Shown here: positions 5,515 to 7,619 of the stretch, piece after piece | How positions within the stretch are numbered: the first letter of the stretch is position 1 | How the letters are laid out: every line of letters starts with the position of its first letter | Source: Candidatus Nanohalarchaeota archaeon | Lineage (GTDB): Archaea; EX4484-52; JAADEF01 | Direction: 5' to 3' | Assembly: GCA_013153555.1 (NCBI GenBank) | Contig: JAADEF010000007.1 | Coordinates: 1 to 7,619 of the forward strand | Length of the DNA stretch: 7,619 bases | Position numbers and translations under genes: made by a program | The notes under the pieces: generated by a model | What the model was told of the DNA's origin: nothing | The model's input: only the letters and a program-made list of their open reading frames with translations | Databases searched by the model: none

Positions 5515-7050
5515 ATGATGTTTGAAAAAGATTATGGAGAGGGCATAGTTGCAGTATTACCACTGCACAAAGAAGCAAAACAAACAGGTAAAGCATGCGA
5601 AGAACTTGCTAAAAAATATCAACAAAAGTACAGAAGCTACGACATCGTCGTAGAAAACTGCTTTCTAAAACTTAAAATAAAAGATTTTGCCAAAGCACTT
5701 CAAAGCACAGAACTTTCCTCTTTCTCCATAACTCATCCTTACAAAACCATTGTTGATTTTTCCTCTCCAAACATAGGAAAGCCTTTCCATGTAGGGCATT
5801 TGAGATCAACCATCTTAGGAGAGAGTTTAAGCAGAATGTTAGAAAGATTAGGAGGTAAAGTAATAAGATGGAACTATTTAGGTGATTGGGGCATACAATA
5901 CGGCAAGCTCATAGAAGCCTACAAAAAATGGGGAAACCCACAAGAATTAGAAAAAAAAGGTTTGAAATACTTATTTGAGCTGTATGTTAAAGCTCATGAA
6001 GAAAACCTAACAGGAGAAGAAGAATTTAAAAAATTAGAGCAAGGAGACAAAGAAAATTTAGCTCTTTGGAAAAAATTCAAAGAAATAAGCCTTCAAGAAT
6101 ATCAAAAGATTTATGAGCTGTTGGACATAAAATTTGATGTGTGGAAAGGTGAAAGCCACTATTACCAAACAGCGGGAGAGGTTGTTAAAGAAGCATTAAA
6201 AAAAGGCATCGCTTATGAAGATAAAGATGGAAGCATAGTGATTCCTTTAAAGGATAAAAACCTTCCTAATTTAGTGATTTCTAAAAGAGGAGAAAGAACT
6301 CTTTACGCTACCCGTGATTTGGCATGCTTAAAAGAAAGATGTAAGCTGGCTGAACACTGCTACTATGTTGTAGGCAGTGAGCAAAAAACTTATTTTGAGC
6401 AGATTTTCACAGCCTCAAAACTTTTAGAATACTGCACCTCTAACCATCTAGAACACATAAGCTTTGGATTATTAACTTTACCGCAGGGTAAATTCTCAAC
6501 TCGTAAAGGAAATGTCATATTTGTGGAAGACCTCCTTGAAACCATAAAAAACAAAGTAAAACAAACTCTTGAAGCTAAAAGCATTCGCGCCAAAGACGAA
6601 GACATTATGAAAGTCACGGTTTCCACACTCTCATACTCTTTGCTTTCCCAAGCACGAAGAAAAGATTTCATCTTTGATTTGGAAAAGTTTGTTTCTTTTG
6701 AAGGCAACACTGCCATTTATTTGCTTTATACATACAGAAGAGCTAAAAAAATAGTGGAAGGGGCAAAGTATCAAAATCCTGAAACCATAAAACATCCTAT
6801 TTCTAAAAGCATCATAGTTATGTTGCATCGCTATCCATTTTATCTCAAAAAAGCATATGATAACAAAGATCCTTATTATTTGGCGCTATATGCTTATGAA
6901 CTTTCAAAACTTTATAACAAACTTTATCAACAGCAAAAATTCATAGGCACAGAATACGAGCAGGAAGGAATTGCCATAACTTTCAATATTTTAGAAAAGT
7001 TGGAGGAAATATTTTACATTCTTAATTTGAAAGTTCCTCAAATTATGTGA
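5515..7050 (+). CDS. argS: Arginine--tRNA ligase
   Basis: This cytosolic class Ia enzyme charges tRNA-Arg with arginine using ATP. The Rossmann catalytic core opens with the SSPNIGKPFHVGHLRST segment (residues 83-99), in which HVGH (92-95) is the HIGH signature. LYATRDLA (263-270) is typical of ArgRS. GKFSTRKGNVI (325-335) is the KMSKS-equivalent loop. The C-terminal helical DALR anticodon-binding domain runs from about 395 and ends in LKVPQIM, a normal ArgRS terminus. The length of 511 residues is shorter than the usual 550-580, mainly because only about 90 residues precede HVGH where the family's N-terminal domain usually makes this about 120. The frame is closed by TAG at 5494-5496 and no start precedes the tandem ATGs at 5515 and 5518, so the short N-terminus is real in this sequence. 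TGA is followed directly by an in-frame TAA. A glycosyltransferase gene follows after 5 bases. Confidence 0.97.
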   Translation: MMFEKDYGEGIVAVLPLHKEAKQTGKACEELAKKYQQKYRSYDIVVENCFLKLKIKDFAKALQSTELSSFSITHPYKTIVDFSSPNIGKPFHVGHLRSTILGESLSRMLERLGGKVIRWNYLGDWGIQYGKLIEAYKKWGNPQELEKKGLKYLFELYVKAHEENLTGEEEFKKLEQGDKENLALWKKFKEISLQEYQKIYELLDIKFDVWKGESHYYQTAGEVVKEALKKGIAYEDKDGSIVIPLKDKNLPNLVISKRGERTLYATRDLACLKERCKLAEHCYYVVGSEQKTYFEQIFTASKLLEYCTSNHLEHISFGLLTLPQGKFSTRKGNVIFVEDLLETIKNKVKQTLEAKSIRAKDEDIMKVTVSTLSYSLLSQARRKDFIFDLEKFVSFEGNTAIYLLYTYRRAKKIVEGAKYQNPETIKHPISKSIIVMLHRYPFYLKKAYDNKDPYYLALYAYELSKLYNKLYQQQKFIGTEYEQEGIAITFNILEKLEEIFYILNLKVPQIM

Positions 7051-7051
7051 T
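7047..7051 (+). promoter_or_regulatory. Shine-Dalgarno site of the glycosyltransferase, overlapping the argS stop
   Basis: GTGAT pairs with AUCAC of the archaeal 16S tail and lies 4 bases before the ATG at 7056. That is suitable spacing for this part of the tail. It spans the argS TGA (7048-7050), so the two genes are probably cotranscribed and translationally linked. Confidence 0.5.
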
Positions 7052-7055
7052 AAGC

Positions 7056-7619
7056 ATGTTTAAAGCTGTGTTTGTTAGCGGTGAAAGCAGAGCATTAAAC
7101 AAAAACAGCTATTTTTATAGAGTTGCGTCCATTCTTTCTCAACACCTCAACCCAATGCTAATCATTGCCCCTTGTAAAAATAAAAGAGGTTTTATCAAAG
7201 TAAAAAAGAATTTATGGTATTACTGCTTGCCTTCTCTTTTCCACATGATGTTTTTTTCATTAGCTCGCCCTTCTCTAAAAACTAAACTCGTGGTTGCTCA
7301 AGACCCTTTTTGGTATGGAGTTATGGCTAAGCTCCTTAAACCAACAGATTCTAAACTCATCGTAGAACTGCACTCTCAATTCTTCTACAATCCTAGATGG
7401 TTCAACCAAAGATTTAGAAACAAAATTTATCATTGGGTGGGTAGGAAAAATCTGCAAAAAGCAGATTACATAAGAACAGTTTACAAAGACAATTACCTTG
7501 CACATAAACACGGCAAAAAAGTTCTTTACATTCCCAGCAATTATACAGACACAAGCATTTTCAAAAACACAAACCGGCCCCGCACCATAGATGTACTCTT
7601 TGTTGGAAGGTTGCATCCT
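7056..7619 (+). CDS. GT-B (GT4-like) glycosyltransferase, N-terminal part, cut by the window end
   Basis: The open frame runs 188 codons from ATG to the last base with no stop, so the gene continues beyond the window. The start is MFKAVFVSGESRAL. The segments VVAQDPFWYGVMAKLL (residues 79-94) and KLIVELHSQFF (100-110) match the N-terminal Rossmann half of family 4 glycosyltransferases, which often read QDPF then a hydrophobic VxxH stretch. ADYIRTVYKDN (136-146), IPSNYTDTSIFK (159-170) and IDVLFVGRLHP (178-188) match the hinge and the start of the nucleotide-sugar-binding half, where the family has IPNGVDxxxF and LFVGRL. The catalytic ExxxxxE region would lie past the edge. No signal peptide is evident, so it is probably a cytosolic or membrane-face enzyme adding sugar to a lipid-linked glycan or surface polysaccharide. 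Substrate and product cannot be read from the sequence. It is linked to argS by a 5-base gap and lies near the S-layer gene. Confidence 0.85.
   Translation, partial: MFKAVFVSGESRALNKNSYFYRVASILSQHLNPMLIIAPCKNKRGFIKVKKNLWYYCLPSLFHMMFFSLARPSLKTKLVVAQDPFWYGVMAKLLKPTDSKLIVELHSQFFYNPRWFNQRFRNKIYHWVGRKNLQKADYIRTVYKDNYLAHKHGKKVLYIPSNYTDTSIFKNTNRPRTIDVLFVGRLHP

Noticed and set aside
6390..6828. Two minus-strand open frames inside argS.
   Set aside because: They overlap the KMSKS region and the start of the DALR domain of a complete argS and have no features of their own.
7275..7616. Minus-strand open frame of 113 codons at the right edge.
   Set aside because: The plus-strand frame here matches GT4 glycosyltransferase motifs, while this antisense frame matches nothing recognisable.

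Overview
This window looks like an AT-rich archaeal chromosome segment. The evidence is an archaeal-type phenylalanyl-tRNA synthetase pair, a large secreted S-layer protein of the methanogen-like archaeal S_layer_N/S_layer_C type, TATA-box promoters of the TTTAAATA kind, and ribosome binding sites that match the archaeal 16S tail (GGTG, GAGGTGA, GTGAT). Several proteins are shorter than usual: PheS has lost or split off its N-terminal region, and ArgRS has a short N-terminus. Together with the S-layer type this suggests a reduced-genome DPANN-like archaeon, such as a Woesearchaeota/Pacearchaeota relative. That placement is inference and has not been tested by a search.

Layout, left to right. 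Positions 1-68 hold a small hairpin and a TATA box. pheS (69-983) and pheT (994-2565) follow on the plus strand as a tight two-gene operon encoding the catalytic alpha and editing/structural beta subunits of phenylalanyl-tRNA synthetase. A short convergent gap holds a clear hairpin plus U-tract terminator that serves the minus strand. The 882-codon S-layer gene then runs leftward (2611-5259). It has a strong Shine-Dalgarno site and a TATA box in a 255-base AT-rich divergent intergenic region. argS (5515-7050) runs rightward from the same region and is followed after 5 bases by the start of a GT-B (GT4-like) glycosyltransferase that is cut by the window end.

Two modes of translation start are visible. 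The first genes of the two aminoacyl-tRNA synthetase transcripts (pheS, argS) have a TATA box about 26-30 bases upstream and no Shine-Dalgarno site, as expected for leaderless mRNAs. The downstream operon genes and the S-layer gene carry Shine-Dalgarno sites. The functional theme is translation (charging of tRNA-Phe and tRNA-Arg) beside the cell envelope (S-layer protein and a probable glycan-making enzyme).

The points most worth a second look are the PheS lacking its winged-helix region, an S-layer protein with no N-glycosylation sequon and no cysteine in 882 residues, a terminator whose stem contains the S-layer stop codon and works better on one strand through a G-U pair, and two ends of the S-layer protein that look like halves of one fold. 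I see no mobile element, CRISPR array, tRNA or rRNA gene.
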